A stretch of 64,000 nt of DNA from Halichoerus grypus (GCF_964656455.1 NC_135716.1:111384389-111448388); one strand, 5' to 3'; positions 11,160 to 23,102 are shown, counted from the first letter of the stretch. Numbers and translations: made by a program. The notes: a model not told the origin generated them from the letters alone.

Positions 11160-11235
11160 CCCCTTATCCCTTTTATACTACTGTTTCCAAGAGAAGTCCC
11201 CTTATCCCTTTTATACTACTGTTTCCAAGAGAAGT
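11158..11235. repeat. Perfect 38-bp tandem duplication
   Basis: The unit starting GTCCCCTTATCCCTTTTATA occurs at 11158-11195 and again at 11196-11233 without a mismatch, followed by two bases of a third copy. Confidence 0.95.
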
Positions 11236-12840
11236 AAATTCTAAAGTGAGTTCCTGAAAATGAGAGGTTAATAAAACTTTTGGCCCTTTCAGCACTTATA
11301 ATCAAATTTTTGTCTTAGAAGTTCCAGCCTCATATTGAGTTGCTTAACTATGGCCTTAGAATCCCTTTTCCATTTTATCCTTTGCTTATATCAAAGTATC
11401 CTGCTGGGTTGAGATGGAGGAACTGGGGACAGAGGGATAGAGAGTCATCTATGTACTGAGGTGAGAAAAAAAGCCTTGGGCAACCCATGAGGAGAATAGT
11501 GTTTGCTAAAATAGTCTCGATGGGATTGTATGCCTTGGTATTTTAATTTCTGTGTGTATAAATTACTATATATAACTAAGATTAGCTGAGAGTATGCTGA
11601 ATCTGAAAATAATTTGCAATGCTTTAGCCATTTACCTATGACATAAAATTTAAGATCTTCTCAAAGCTCATGAAAGCATGTCATAGTTTCTAGCTTTTAT
11701 ATATCTAAGTACTTCAATTAAGAAGCTCTTTTCATGATAGTTTTTAGAAAATACAGTCCCTTAAAAAGCCTATTAACACCTTATTTTGTAAACTCGTATC
11801 ATTAAGAATGTTTAGTTTTATATAGGTATTCAAATATGGCTATTATGTTTTTCATTAGTGAATGATAATGCCATGTTTGAATACTATTTATGTATATTTT
11901 ATTTTTCAGCTGCATTTGTATATGTATCTGCTTAGGAGATGGATATAATTTATGATGACTTTATGGACATATGTGTCATTCACTTAATCTTAGAGATAGG
12001 CGGGATCTTAAGGGTTTTTTAAATTCTGGTTGCCCACTTAAAACAGAAAGTTATCTTCAACTTCTGACATTTGGCTCTTCTAATAGCTGCTTTATTATAG
12101 CCATTGGTGGGGATGTCTACTCTTTTTAGGCATCCCATTCTATTTCTGAATATTTCCAGCTATGTGAAAATTGTGTCTTGAATCTCTCCCACTCTACTAG
12201 CTCAACCATTTATCATAATTTTGTTCCTCTAGAAAAAGTCCCTTTTCTATAAAAATACTCTTTAGCTGTTTGGAGATAGGTATCATGGGTCTCCTTACAT
12301 CTTACTTAGGCTAAGCAACCCCAGTTTTTGTTGAATTATTAATCCTGTTACAGCATTTCCCTATCCTCATCACCCAGTGGACGTGTTTTAATACCTTTGT
12401 TTTCAAATGTTTTTGACTAAAGAATACATTTTACATCCCAACTAAATATACCCATAGATATATGTACAGGTAGTACATAGTTTTAATACATATATGTAAC
12501 TGAAACAACGATTTCATAAGACAGTATATATTTACACTGATATTTTCTGTTCTTTTTCATTTTTAAAAATGCTAGCGTTACTTGTCATATTGATTTTATT
12601 ACTCCCTGATGGATTTTAGCCTGTAGTTTGGAAAACGCTGTTCTCGTTTGTTCATGTTGCAGAACTGAAATATTTTCCAAAAGCCAGGTGTTAGGATAAT
12701 TGTTGCTAAAGTAGGTTTTACCTTTATCACCTCAAAGAAACTATTGTGATGGTGGCTATTAATTAAAAATAGGGTTATCACGTTCTTGGTAATGAATGCA
12801 ATAAAACTAAAATATATTCAACTTTCATTTTTATCCATAG
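11236..12840. other. Intron up to the first EVI5 exon in the window
   Basis: AT-rich, no clear repeats recognised, no open frame of note. The last 30 bases are pyrimidine-rich and form the acceptor of the exon at 12841. Confidence 0.5.
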
Positions 12841-13070
12841 GTGGCGACAGACAAGGTTGCAGAAAAGCTGAGTTCTACTCTCTCATGGGTGAAGAACACA
12901 GTATCACATACAGTCAGTCAGATGGCCAGTCAGGTGGCAAGTCCATCTGCCTCATTACATACTACATCCTCATCTACCACACTATCCACGCCAGCCCTTT
13001 CACCATCTTCCCCTTCACAGTTGAGTCCAGACGACTTAGAACTCCTGGCTAAACTGGAGGAACAAAATAG
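12841..13070 (+). CDS. EVI5: EVI5 coding exon, N-terminal Ser/Thr-rich region
   Basis: This internal exon is preceded by a pyrimidine-rich tract ending in ATCCATAG and followed by the strong donor AG|GTGAGT. It opens in phase 0 with VATDKVAEKLSS and runs through TLSWVKNTVSHTVSQMASQ to LAKLEEQN, leaving two bases (AG) of a split Arg codon. I recognise this as the second coding exon of EVI5; the short exon with the initiator Met must lie upstream. The product is a Rab GTPase-activating protein linked to RAB11 recycling traffic, centrosome function and cytokinesis (family knowledge). The segment is low complexity, rich in Ser, Thr and Pro, and precedes the TBC domain. It is 230 bases with no stop in frame. 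Confidence 0.96.
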
Positions 13071-13382
13071 GTGAGTGAGGTTGCTTGGCTTTTCTTTCTC
13101 TGTAGTTATATGAGCTCAACCATTCATTTATGTATATGTGCCATAATCAAAATTTACTCATATTAAGAATATTTATTTTCTAGTCTTTGGCTCCTTGTTT
13201 ATGAAGATTACTTAACAAAAGTATTCAAGTCTTTTTTGGAGGAGTTGGTCTTAAAGTTGTACTAAAATTTTCTTCTGGCTCAGAAAGCTTTAGAGCTTTG
13301 TTTTCTTAATATAGCAAATTCCCTAAATTTTTCCTGAATTTTAGAATTTTTTTAAGGCAAATAGAACTACCATTTCTTTTTC

Positions 13383-13579
13383 TTTTTTTTTTTTAAGATT
13401 TTATTTATTTATTTGAGAGAGAGAGAATGAGAGACAGAGAGCATGAGAGGGAGGAGGGTCAGAGGGAGAAGCAGACTCCCCGCTGAGCAGGGAGCCCGAT
13501 GTGGGACTCGATCCCAGAACTCCAGGATCATGACCTGAGCCGAAGGCAGCTGCTTAACCAACTGAGCCACCCAGGTGCC
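13383..13579 (-). mobile_element. Can-SINE, first of a tandem pair
   Basis: Poly(T), AAGATTTTATTTATTTATTT, ending GAGCCACCCAGGTGCC. It is preceded by AACTACCATTT, which recurs after the second copy, so the pair shares one target site. Confidence 0.93.
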
Positions 13580-13582
13580 ATC

Positions 13583-13791
13583 TTTTTTTTTTTTTTTAAA
13601 GATTTTATTTATTTGAGAGAGAGCACAAGCTGGGGTGGGGTGGGGGGAGAGGGAAGGACAGTGGGAGAGGGAGAAGCAGACCGCCTGCTGAGCAAGGAGC
13701 CTGATAAGACATGGAGCTTGATCCTAGGACCCTGCGATCATGACCTGGGCTGAAGGGAGATGCTTAACCAACTGAGCCACCCAGGTGCCCC
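13583..13791 (-). mobile_element. Can-SINE, second of a tandem pair
   Basis: Poly(T), AAAGATTTTATTTATTTGAG, ending GAGCCACCCAGGTGCCCC. AAACTACCATTT follows, matching the left flank of the first copy. Confidence 0.93.
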
Positions 13792-14128
13792 TAAAACTAC
13801 CATTTTTGATTTAAACTCTCAAACTAGTCCCCTTTGGTTAATTTGTAAAGTAATTTAATTTAGGATAGATACCTGATTTATGGTTTAGAGTGGGAAATCT
13901 CTTCAGTTCATTCATAGAAGGCGAAGTATCCTTCTCTCTTAATGGAAATGAAATAGAATAGTTGTTTGTTGAGAATATATACTCTAGACCCTGTGTGCCC
14001 TTCACTATATTATTATCAGAAGCTCTTTCGGCCATCAGCTACAAAAGAATTATTGGAAGAGTCCCCTTTTGTGTTCAGTCAAGATATATACTACCACTGG
14101 CTTTAAGGGTAATAACAGAGACAACTTC

Positions 14129-14323
14129 TTTTTTTTTTTTTTAAGATTTTTATTTATTTATTTGACAGAGAGAGCACAAGCAGGGGGAGCAGCGGGCAGA
14201 GGGAGAGGGAGAAGCAGGCTTCCTGCACAGCAGGGAGCCCGATGCGGGGCTTGATCCCAGGACCCTGGGATCATGACCTGAGCCGAAGGCAGACGCTTAC
14301 CAACTGAGCTACCTAGGCTTCCC
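14129..14323 (-). mobile_element. Can-SINE
   Basis: Poly(T) start and tRNA-derived end, with flanking direct repeats ACAGAGACAACTTCT. Confidence 0.95.
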
Positions 14324-14334
14324 ACAGAGACAAC

Positions 14335-16790
14335 TTCTAATAGCTTTTTTCACATATAATTGACATAATAAAGTACACATACTTAAGGTGTACAGCTTGA
14401 TAGGTTTTGACATATGTATATATCTGTGAAATAATCACCAAAGTCAAGAAAATGAACATATCTGTTATCCCCTTTCCCATCTCCAGGCAGCCATTGATCT
14501 AGATTAGTTTGCATTTTCTAGAATTTTATAGAAATGGAATAATATGTATTTTTTTTAAACAGAGTATTTTACTCAGAATAATTATTTTGAGATTCATCCA
14601 TGTTGTAGTGTGTATGAATAGTTCATTTTTAATTGCTTCGTAATATTCTATTGTATGGTTATATTGTAGTTTATTCACTTTTTGTTATGAAATGCTATGA
14701 ACATTATTTATGTATACAAACCTTTGTATACATAGATGTATACTTCATTTCTTCTGGGTAGATACCTAGGATTGGAATGACTGGTTTATGTGATAGGTGC
14801 ACATTTAACTGTCAAACTGTCAAAGAGCCTATACTTTATCACATTCCCACCATCAGTATATGAAATTTTTAGTTCGTCTGCATCCTTGCTGATACTTGGT
14901 ATGGTTAGTCTTTAATCTTAGCCATTCTAACAGGTATTGGTATCTTGTATTTTTAATTTGCATTTTCTAATGGTGTTGAGCATCTTTTCATGTGTTTATT
15001 TGCCATTGACGTATCTTCTCTGTTTGAAATTTTTGCCCATTAAAAATTACGTTGTTTGCTTTCTTATCATTGTATTTGAAGAGTTCTTTGTATATTTGGG
15101 ATATAGTTCTTTATCAGATATATGCTTTTAAAATATTTTTTACCCAGTCTGCAGCTTAATATTCTCTTAATAGTATCTTTTGAAGAATGCAAGTTTTAAA
15201 TTTTGATGAAGTCCAATTTGAAATTGTTCTTTTATGGATTGTAATTTTGATGACTCAAGGTCACACAGCTTGACTCATATGTTCTTACAAAAGTTTTATA
15301 GTTTTAAGTTTTATGTTTAGGTCTGATCCATTTTGAGTTAGTTTTGTATATGGAGCAAAGTATAGATCAAAATTCATTTTTTGAATATGCATGTTTAATT
15401 GTTCCTGTACCATTTGTTGAAAAGGCTATCCTTTCCTCACTTAAGTACTTTTGAGCTTTGGTCAAAAATTAGTGGTTATTGTATGTATAGTCCTATTTCT
15501 AGACTTATTCTGTTCCATTGATCTGTTTTCTCACTTAATGCCAATACAGTACTGTCTTGATTACTGTGACTTTATGTCTTGAAATCAGGTAGTGTTAATC
15601 CTCCAACTTAGTTCTCCCATTTTGGCTACTTTGGAACCTAGCATTCCCATGTGAATTTTATATCAAGTTCTTAATTTCCACAAAAATACTTCTTAAGATT
15701 TTGATTGGAACTATATTGCCTTATGTATCCTGCTGCCTTGCTAAACTTGTTGTTCTGGTAGGTTATGTTGTTGTTTTTAGATTCCATGAGATTTTGTATG
15801 TGGATGAGCATGTCATCTGTGAATAAAGCACTTTTACTTCTTCCTTTCCAATCTGGGTGCCTTTATTTCTTTTTCTTACCTTACTGCAACTGGCCAGCAC
15901 CTTGAGTACAAATTTGAACATAAGTAGTGAACATACATTCTTGTTTTCCTGATCTTAGGGATAAAGCATTAAATATGTTAACTGTAGGTTTTTGTAGATG
16001 GCTTTTATCAGATTGAGGAAGTTCCTTTTTCTTCCTTGTTTTCTTCGAGTTTAAAGGAAATAGGTGTTGGATTTTGTCAAATGCTTTTCCTGAATTTATT
16101 GAAATGATCATGTGGTATTCCTCTTATAGTTTAATATGGTGAATTACATTGATTTTTGAATGTTAAACCAACTTTGCATTCTGGGGATAAACTCACTGGG
16201 TCATGATATATTGTCTTTATAAGATATTGTTGGATTCGATCTAAAATTGTATTTAGAATTTTTGTATCTATGGTCATAGTGGATTTGATCTGTAGTTGTC
16301 TTGGGATTTTTGACATTTTTATGTAATGTCTCTGTCTTCGTATTGTCTTTTCTAATATAAATGTTTGGTGCTGTACATTTATTTTCAAGCCCTGCTTTAG
16401 CAATAGCTGTTTAAATTTATTGAGACTTGTTTCACGGTCCTGAATATGGTCTTATTTTGGTAAACATTTTATGTGAATTTGAGAAGAAGGTATATTCAGC
16501 TGTTGTTTGGTGGAGTATTCTGTTAATGTTGATCAGTTAAATTTGATTGATAATGTTTAAGTCTACTATATCTTTGCTGTTTTCTATTTACTTGTGATAC
16601 CAGATACTGACAGAGGAGTACTGAAACCTCCAACTGTAATTGTGGATTTGTCTGTTTCTCTTTAAATTCTTTTAGTCTTTGTTTCGTGTAATTTGAAGTT
16701 GTATTATTAAGTATATAAACATTTGGATTGTTATGCCCTCTGAAATGTCTTCATCCCTGGTAATATTGTTTGCTTAGAAATTGACTTTAT
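14335..16790 (-). mobile_element. Old L1, left part of the nested stack
   Basis: Diverged antisense L1 that includes TTGAGATTCATCCATGTTGT, TTGCATTTTCTAATGGTGTT and CTCCAACTGTAATTGTGGAT. It stops abruptly at GAAATTGACTTTAT, where a younger + strand L1 begins. The same element resumes after the insertion at about 23316 with CATATAGTCATTATAGCTTT and continues to about 26175. Confidence 0.8.
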
Positions 16791-17566
16791 AGAATTAATA
16801 CCTGTTCTTTTGAAGCTGTTTCAAAAAATATAAATGGAAGGAAAACTTTCAGACTCTTTCTTTGAGGCCAGTATTACCTTGATCCCAAAACCAGACAAAG
16901 ACCCCACCAAAAAGGAGAATTATAGACCAATATCACTGATGAACATGGATGTAATAATTCTCACCAAGATACTAGTCAATAGGATCCTACAGTACATTAA
17001 AAGGATTATTCACCATAAGCAAGTGGGATTTATTCCTGGGCTGCAAGGGTGGTTCAACATCTGCAATCAATCAGTGTGATACAATACATCAGTAAAAGAA
17101 AGGACAAAAGGACAAGAACCATATGATCCTCTCAATAGATGCAGAAAAATCAATTGACAAAGTACAGGATTCTTTCTTGATTAAAACTTTTCACAGTGTA
17201 GGGATAGAGGGAACATACCCCAGTAATCATAAAAGCCATATACAAAAAGCCCACAGTGAATATCATTCTCAATGGGGAAGAACTAAGAGCTTTTCCTCTA
17301 AGGTCAGGAACACCGCAGGGATGTCTGTTGTCACCACTGTTGTTCAACATAGTACACAGAAGTCCTAGCCTCAGCAATCAGACAACAACAAAAAGAAATA
17401 AAAGGCATCCAAATCAAGGAAGAAGTCAAACTCTCACTCTTGACAGATGACATGATACACTGTGTGGAAAACCCCAAAAGACTCCAACCCCAAATTGCTA
17501 GACTTATACAGGAATTCAGCAATGTGGCAGGATATAAAATCAATGCACAGAAATCAGTTGCATTTC

Positions 17567-17750
17567 GGGGCACCTGGGTGGCTCAGTCGTTAAGCGTCTG
17601 CCTTCGGCTCAGGTCATGATCCCAGGGTCCTGGGATCGAGCCCCGCATCGGGCTCCCTGCTCAGCGGGAAGCCTGCTTCTCCCTCTCCCATTCCCCCTGC
17701 TTGTGTTCCCTCTCTCGCTGTGTCTCTCTCTGTCAAATAAATAAATAAAA

Positions 17751-17787
<37 letters not shown>
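17567..17787 (+). mobile_element. Can-SINE, young copy
   Basis: Close to the subfamily consensus with an A-run of about 30. The 18-base direct repeat AGAAATCAGTTGCATTTC at 17549-17566 and 17787-17804 is perfect. It is inserted in the L1 RT region. Confidence 0.97.
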
Positions 17788-17789
<2 letters not shown>

Positions 17790-19880
17790 AATCAGTTGCA
17801 TTTCTATACACTAACAATGAGACAAAAGAAAGAGAAATTAAGGAGTCGATTCCATTTACAATTGCACCAAAAACCATGAGATACCTAGGAATAAACCTAA
17901 CCAAAGAGGCAAAGGACCTATACTCAGAAGACTATGCTTTTAAAATATTTGAGGAAAGATACAAAGAAAGAAAGAAAGAAATTGAGGAAGATACAAAGAA
18001 CAAATATTGTTAAAATGTCTATGCTACCCAGAGCAATCTATATATTCAATGCAATCCCTATCAAAATACCATCAACTTTTTTCCACAGAGCTGGAACAAA
18101 TAATCCTAAAATTAATATGGAACCAGAAAAGACTCCTGATAGCCAAAGGATTATTAAAAACAAAACAAAACAAAATTGGTGGCATCACAATCCCAGACTT
18201 CAAGCTCTATTACAAAGCTGTAATCATCAAGACAGTATGGTACTGGCACAAAAACAGACACATTGATCAGTGGAACAGAACAGAGAGCCCAGAAATGAAC
18301 CCTCAACTCTATGGTCAACTAATCTTTGACAAAGCAGGGAACAGTGTCCAATGGAAAAAAGACAGTCTCTTCAACAAATGGTACTGGGAAAATTGGACAG
18401 CCACATGCAGAAGAATGAAACTGGATCATTTCCTTACACCATACACAAAAATAGACTCAAAATAGATGAAAGGCCTAAATGTGAGACAGGAATCCATCAA
18501 AATCCTAGAGGAGAACACAGGCAGCAACCTCTGTGACCTTGGCCACAGCAACTTCTTGCTAGACCCTTCTCCAAAGACAAGGGAAACAAAGGCAAAAATT
18601 GGGACTATTGGGACTTCATCAAGATAAAAAGCTTTTGCACAGCAAAAGAAACAGTTGACAAAACCAAAAGACAGCCGACAGAATGGAGAAGATTTTTGCA
18701 AATGTCTTATCAGATAAAGGGTTAGTATCTAAAATCTATAAAGAACTTATCAAATTCAACACCCAAAGAACAAATAATCCAATCAAGAAATAGAAGACAT
18801 GAACAGACATTTCTCCAAAGAAGACATTCAAATGACCAAGAGATACATGAAAAAATGCTCAACATCACTCAGCATCAGGGAAATCCAAATCAAAACCACA
18901 ATGAGATACCACCTCATGCCAGTCAGAATGGCTAAAATTAACAAGTCAGGAAATGACAGATGTTGGTGAGGATGCGGAGAAAGGGGAACTGTCCTATACC
19001 GTTGGTGGGAATGCAAGCTGGTGTAGCCACTCCAGAAAACAGTATGGAGGTTCCTCAAAAAGTTGAAAATAGAGCTACCTTATGACCCAGCAATTGCTCT
19101 ACTAGATATCTACCCCAAAGATACAAATGTAGTGATCCGAAGGGACACCTGCACCCCAATGTTGATAGCAGCAATGTCCACAATAGCCAAACTATGGAAA
19201 GAGCCCTGATGTCCATCGACAGATGAATGGATAAAGAAGATGTGGTATATATACAATGGAATACTACTCAGGCATCAAAAAAAAAAAAAAAAAAAGAAAT
19301 TTGCCATTTGCAACAACATGGATGGAACTAGAGGGTATTATGCTAAGTGAAATAAGTCAATCAGAGAAAGACAATTATCATATGATCTCACTGATATGTG
19401 GAATTTAAGAAACAAAACAGGATCATGGGGAAGAGAGGAAAAAATAAAACAAGATGAAATCGGAGATTGGGAAATAAACCATAAGAGACTCTTCTTTTTT
19501 GGGGGGGTTTCTTTTTTTAAATTTAAATTCAATTAATTAACATATAGTATATTATTAGTTTCAGAGGTAGGGTTCAGTGATTTATCAGTCTTATATAATA
19601 CCCAGTGCTCATTGCATCCAGTGCCCTCCTTAATGCCCATCACCCAGTTACCCATCCCCCGCCCCCTTCCCTCCAGCAACCGTCAGTTTGTTTCCTGTGA
19701 TTAAGAGTCTCTTATGGGGTGTCTCCCTTTCTGATTTCGTCTTGTTCTATTCTTCCCGTGTTTGTTTCTTTTACTAACGAGAATCATGCTGTATGTATTG
19801 TTCTTTGATGTGCTTGTTGGAGATATTCTCAGCCTAGCACACTCCTTTTATCCATTATATATTCTACAGAATTAGTGTCA

Positions 19881-20369
19881 CTATTTGGATTGCTTCATTC
19901 TGCTGTTATAATTATGCCCACTTTTGTGCACAAACTTGAACAGGGGCTGGAATTTGAGGGGAAGAGTTTGAATCCTTGTCAATCTTTGGTGAAGATGTAT
20001 TGACTTGGCCTTGAGCAGCTGGCAGGCCATGCATGCTGACTGAGGCAGGAGGATGGCTGGACTGTGGATTTGGGACCCACAGGCCGATGGCATTGTGTGT
20101 GACAGGGACATGGCTGGTTTTGCTTTTAACTTTTGTTTTTCTGGGAAACGCTCTCTCCTATTCTGAATGAAAGCCTTGCTGGATAGAGTATTCTTGGCTG
20201 TAGATTTTTTTCCTTTTAGCACTTTGAATATATCATGCCACTTTCTTCTGGCCTGCCAAGTTTCTGCTGAAAAACTCACTGATAGCCTTATGGGGTTTCC
20301 CTTGTACATAACTGCTTTCCTCTCTCTTGCTGCTTTTAAAATTCTCTCTTGATCACTACTTTTGGCCAT
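19881..20369 (-). pseudogene. L1 ORF1p C-terminal remnant with altered tail
   Basis: An open frame of 162 codons on the - strand. Its first half matches the RNA-binding C-terminal domain of L1 ORF1p (RILKAARERKAVMYKGNPIR and ETWQARRKWHDIFKVLKG). The second half does not resemble ORF1p and runs into the unrecognised spacer before the 3' UTR. The upstream part of ORF1 is disrupted by SINEs at 20509 and 20931. It is not an intact protein gene. Confidence 0.65.
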
Positions 20370-20508
20370 CTTATTTACTTTGTGTCTTGGTGCAGACCTC
20401 TTTGGGTTGGTTTTGTTGGGGGCTCTCTGTGCCTCCTGGATCTGGATTTCTCTTTCCTTCCCCAGATTCAGAAAGTTTTCAGCTATTATTTCTTCAAATA
20501 AATCTTCT

Positions 20509-20704
20509 TTTTTTTTTTTTTTTTTAAGATTTTATTTATTCATTTGAGACACAGGTAGTGAAAGCACTAGCAGGGGGAATGGGAGAGGGAGAAGCAGGCT
20601 CCCCGCTGAGCTGAGAGCCTGATGTGGGGCTCGATCCCAGGACCCTGGGATCATGACCTGAGCTTAAGGCAGATGCTTAACTATCTGAGCCACCCAGACA
20701 CCCC
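20509..20704 (-). mobile_element. Can-SINE inside the L1 ORF1
   Basis: Flanked by TTCAAATAAATCTTCT and TTCAGATAAATCTTCT. Typical poly(T) start and GAGCCACCCAGACACCCC end. Confidence 0.95.
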
Positions 20705-20930
20705 TTCAGATAAATCTTCTGCCCCCTTTTCTTGCTCTTCTCCTTCTGGGATCCCTATCATGCGACTGTTATGCTTGACAGTGTTGCTCAGTTCCTTTGG
20801 TCTATTCTCATTTTGAGTATTTTTTCCCCCCTCTCGTCTGCTCAGCTTGATTACTTTCCATTACTCTGTCCTCCAGGTTGCTGATCCGTTCTTCTACTTC
20901 CTCTTGTTTGCTCTTTATTCCAGGTGGTCC

Positions 20931-21123
20931 TTTTTTAAAGATTTTTTTTTTTTTATTTGACAGAGAGAGACAACGAGAGCAGGAACACAAGCAGGGGGAG
21001 TGGGAGAGGGAGAAGCAGGCTTCCCGCTGAGCAGGGAGCCCAATGTGGGACTCGATCCCAGGACACTGGGATCATGACCTGAGCCGAAGGCAGATGCTTA
21101 ACGACTGAGCCACCCAGGCGCCC
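20931..21123 (-). mobile_element. Can-SINE inside the L1 ORF1
   Basis: Flanked by the perfect direct repeat CCAGGTGGTCCTTTTT. Ends GAGCCACCCAGGCGCCCC. Confidence 0.95.
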
Positions 21124-21269
21124 CCAGGTGGTCCTTTTTAATTTTCATTTAGTGAGTTCAGTATCTCTAATTGGTTCTTTTTTAGGTTCTCTATCTCTTG
21201 GTGGAGGGTGTCATGGAGGTCCTGCACTCCTTTCTCAATTCTAGCAAGTATCTTTATGACATAACTTTA

Positions 21270-21965
21270 TTTTATTTATTTATTTTTGAGATCTTATCCC
21301 TTTATTTGGCAAATGAGACAGTTGAGGCATGGGAGGAGCAAATAACTTCCCAACATCATTGTACAAATTCTAGGAATAGTGTCAGAACTAGAACCAAGTG
21401 TCCTGACTGTTATAGCACATCATGATTGTGAAATCAGAGACAGACCCAGACTTTCCTATGGGCTTATGCTAATGAGCTCTTTTCCACCGGGATCTCCGAG
21501 CGAGGAGATGTACACCTGGAGTTGCGGCAGCTGCTGTGGGTTAGAGGAGGCAAAGAGGGATGGAGACACCAGGACCTGGAGGCATTTGAGCGCCCAAAAA
21601 GCTGTGTTTGAAACTAGTGCCACCTCTTGGATGCTCTGGTGAAGCAAACCCGTATAATTCCTTTTTATTTAAAGCCAGTCGGTACAGGGTTTTCTGTCAC
21701 TTGCAACCGAGAATCTTGAATATGCCAAGCTCCTCTGCTTTATGGGAGAGCCAATGGAATTCAGGACATAGAGTTTTATTTTGGAAAGAGAAAAAAAAAA
21801 GGTTCTAGGTAACTCACCAGGACTATGTTTGCAAAGTGATAACTAAATGTAGAAAAACATATGAGGACATGCTCATGTTTCATTTTCCTCTAGAAATTTT
21901 AGTTCCTAAGTTATGGATACAATTGTTTTTTTCTCTGCTGACTTCTCCACTGCATTCTTGATGAG
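21270..21965 (-). mobile_element. Retrocopy-like insert of unknown origin
   Basis: 696 bases between two copies of CATAACTTTA (21260-21269 and 21966-21975), inside the 5' part of the ORF2-less L1. Read on the - strand it ends with AAATAAAGGGATAAGATCTC and then an AAATAAATAAATAAAATAAA tail, as a polyadenylated transcript would. It contains a MIR-like part (about 21300-21420) and a segment (TTGCAAGTGACAGAAAACCC on the - strand) that I have seen in other old repeats but cannot name. There is no convincing open frame. Confidence 0.55.
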
Positions 21966-23102
21966 CATAACTTTAAATTTGCTATCAGACATATTACTTA
22001 TCTCCATTTTGTGTAGGTGTCTTGCTATGATTTTATTTCGCTCTTTCATTTGGGACATATTCCTCTATCTCCTCATTTTGTCTGTTGCTGTGTCTGTTTC
22101 TATGTGTTAGGAAAGTCAGCTACATCTCCCGCACTTGAAAGTAGTGGCTTTGTGAAGAAGAGGTCCTGTAGTGCCCTGTAGTACCATGTCTCCTTTTCAC
22201 CAGAAAATGGTGCTTCAGGGGTATCTCCTATGTGTGTTGCTATAGGGGTGTCCTACCATTGCAGTGGAGCTCTGTTTGCCTTCAGTTCAGTCTGCGATGG
22301 CTTTCTGCCTGTTGTGGGCAGTCTGGTGCCTCTGTTGTTAGTGGGCTCATCCGGGGCTGCTTTGGGCTTGGAGTTGAGTAAGACCAGGTGTTTGCCAGAG
22401 ATGAAGTAACATCAAACTGCCAGACACTTTCCCTGTGTTGTGCCCTGAGAAGCTTTTGGTGGGTGGGGCCTGCAGTCAGACCAGCTGCCTGTTCCCAACC
22501 CACTGTTGCCATCACAGTCAGACTGGTGTGTGGTTATATTCTCCTCTCCTTGGAGCAGGACTCACTTTGGAGTGGTGTTGACCCTTGTCTGGGCTGTTTA
22601 TACACTGCCAGGCACGTGGCAGTGCTTTGATGGGATCTTGCCAAGAGCAGTTGGAGGGAGTGGATCTGCTTCACTGTGGCGTCTTGTCTACATCTGGCTA
22701 TGGAGAGTCTGTTCTGCCAGTCTTCGGGTTGCTTTCTGGGTTATTTATGCTGATGTGGGTGTTTTCTAGGTAGCCACATGGCAAGAGGTGAGCCAGGGTC
22801 CTCCTACTCTGCCATCTTCCCAGCAGCCTGTGCTCAAGTATAAGAGACTCTTAATCATAGGAAACAAATTGAGGGTTGCTGGAGGGCAGAGGGGTGGGAG
22901 GATGGGGTAACTGGGGGATGGATGTCAAGGAGGGCACGTGATGTAATGAGCACTGGTTATTATATAGGACTAATGAGTCACTGACCTCTACCTCTGAAAC
23001 TAGTAATACATTATATGTTAAGTAATTGAATTTAAATAAAAAAAAAAATTCCTTACAGGAAATCCTAAAAAAAAAGAGAGAGAAGAAATTGTCTTTATCT
23101 CA

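Larger units (their letters stand above)
19494..22839 (-). mobile_element. L1 with ORF1 but no ORF2 (half-L1-like)
   Basis: The insertion has a 13-base target repeat ATAAGAGACTCTT (19481-19493 and 22840-22852). Read on the - strand it starts with a full L1 5' end (GGCTGCTGGGAAGATGGCAG). It passes through the 5' UTR and ORF1 (coiled coil near 20940, then YKGNPIRLSVSFSAE and QARRKWHDIF near 20200-20330) and ends in the L1 3' UTR and an A-rich tail. Between ORF1 and the 3' UTR there are only about 400 bases that I do not recognise as ORF2. The endonuclease and reverse transcriptase are absent. It holds two Can-SINEs and a 696-bp insert of its own. Confidence 0.75.
16791..23084 (+). mobile_element. 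5'-truncated L1, interrupted by another L1
   Basis: Starts inside ORF2 with AGAATTAATACCTGTTCT (ELIPVLLKLFQ in frame). It continues through [14 protein letters not shown] and the rest of the RT domain, a broken ADDMIH motif, the C-terminal region and the 3' UTR to 19493. It then resumes at 22840 and ends in poly(A). The target duplication is GAAATTGACTTTAT (16777-16790) and GAAATTGTCTTTAT (23085-23098). After the first A-run there are 18 extra bases and a second A-run. Multiple stops and a SINE at 17567 make it inactive. Confidence 0.85.

Noticed and set aside
12786..13052. Alternative frame over the first EVI5 exon (88 codons)
   Set aside because: The splice-consistent frame starting at 12841 matches EVI5; the other frame is a shadow.
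13480..13570. tRNA-like heads of the Can-SINEs considered as tRNA genes
   Set aside because: All are fused to CT-rich SINE bodies with tails, and none keeps a full cloverleaf that I can fold by eye.
16777..16830. Head-to-head L1 junction read as a twin-priming inversion of one element
   Set aside because: The two sides differ in age. The target repeat GAAATTG(A/T)CTTTAT and the resumption of the antisense L1 at 23316 show insertion of one L1 into another.
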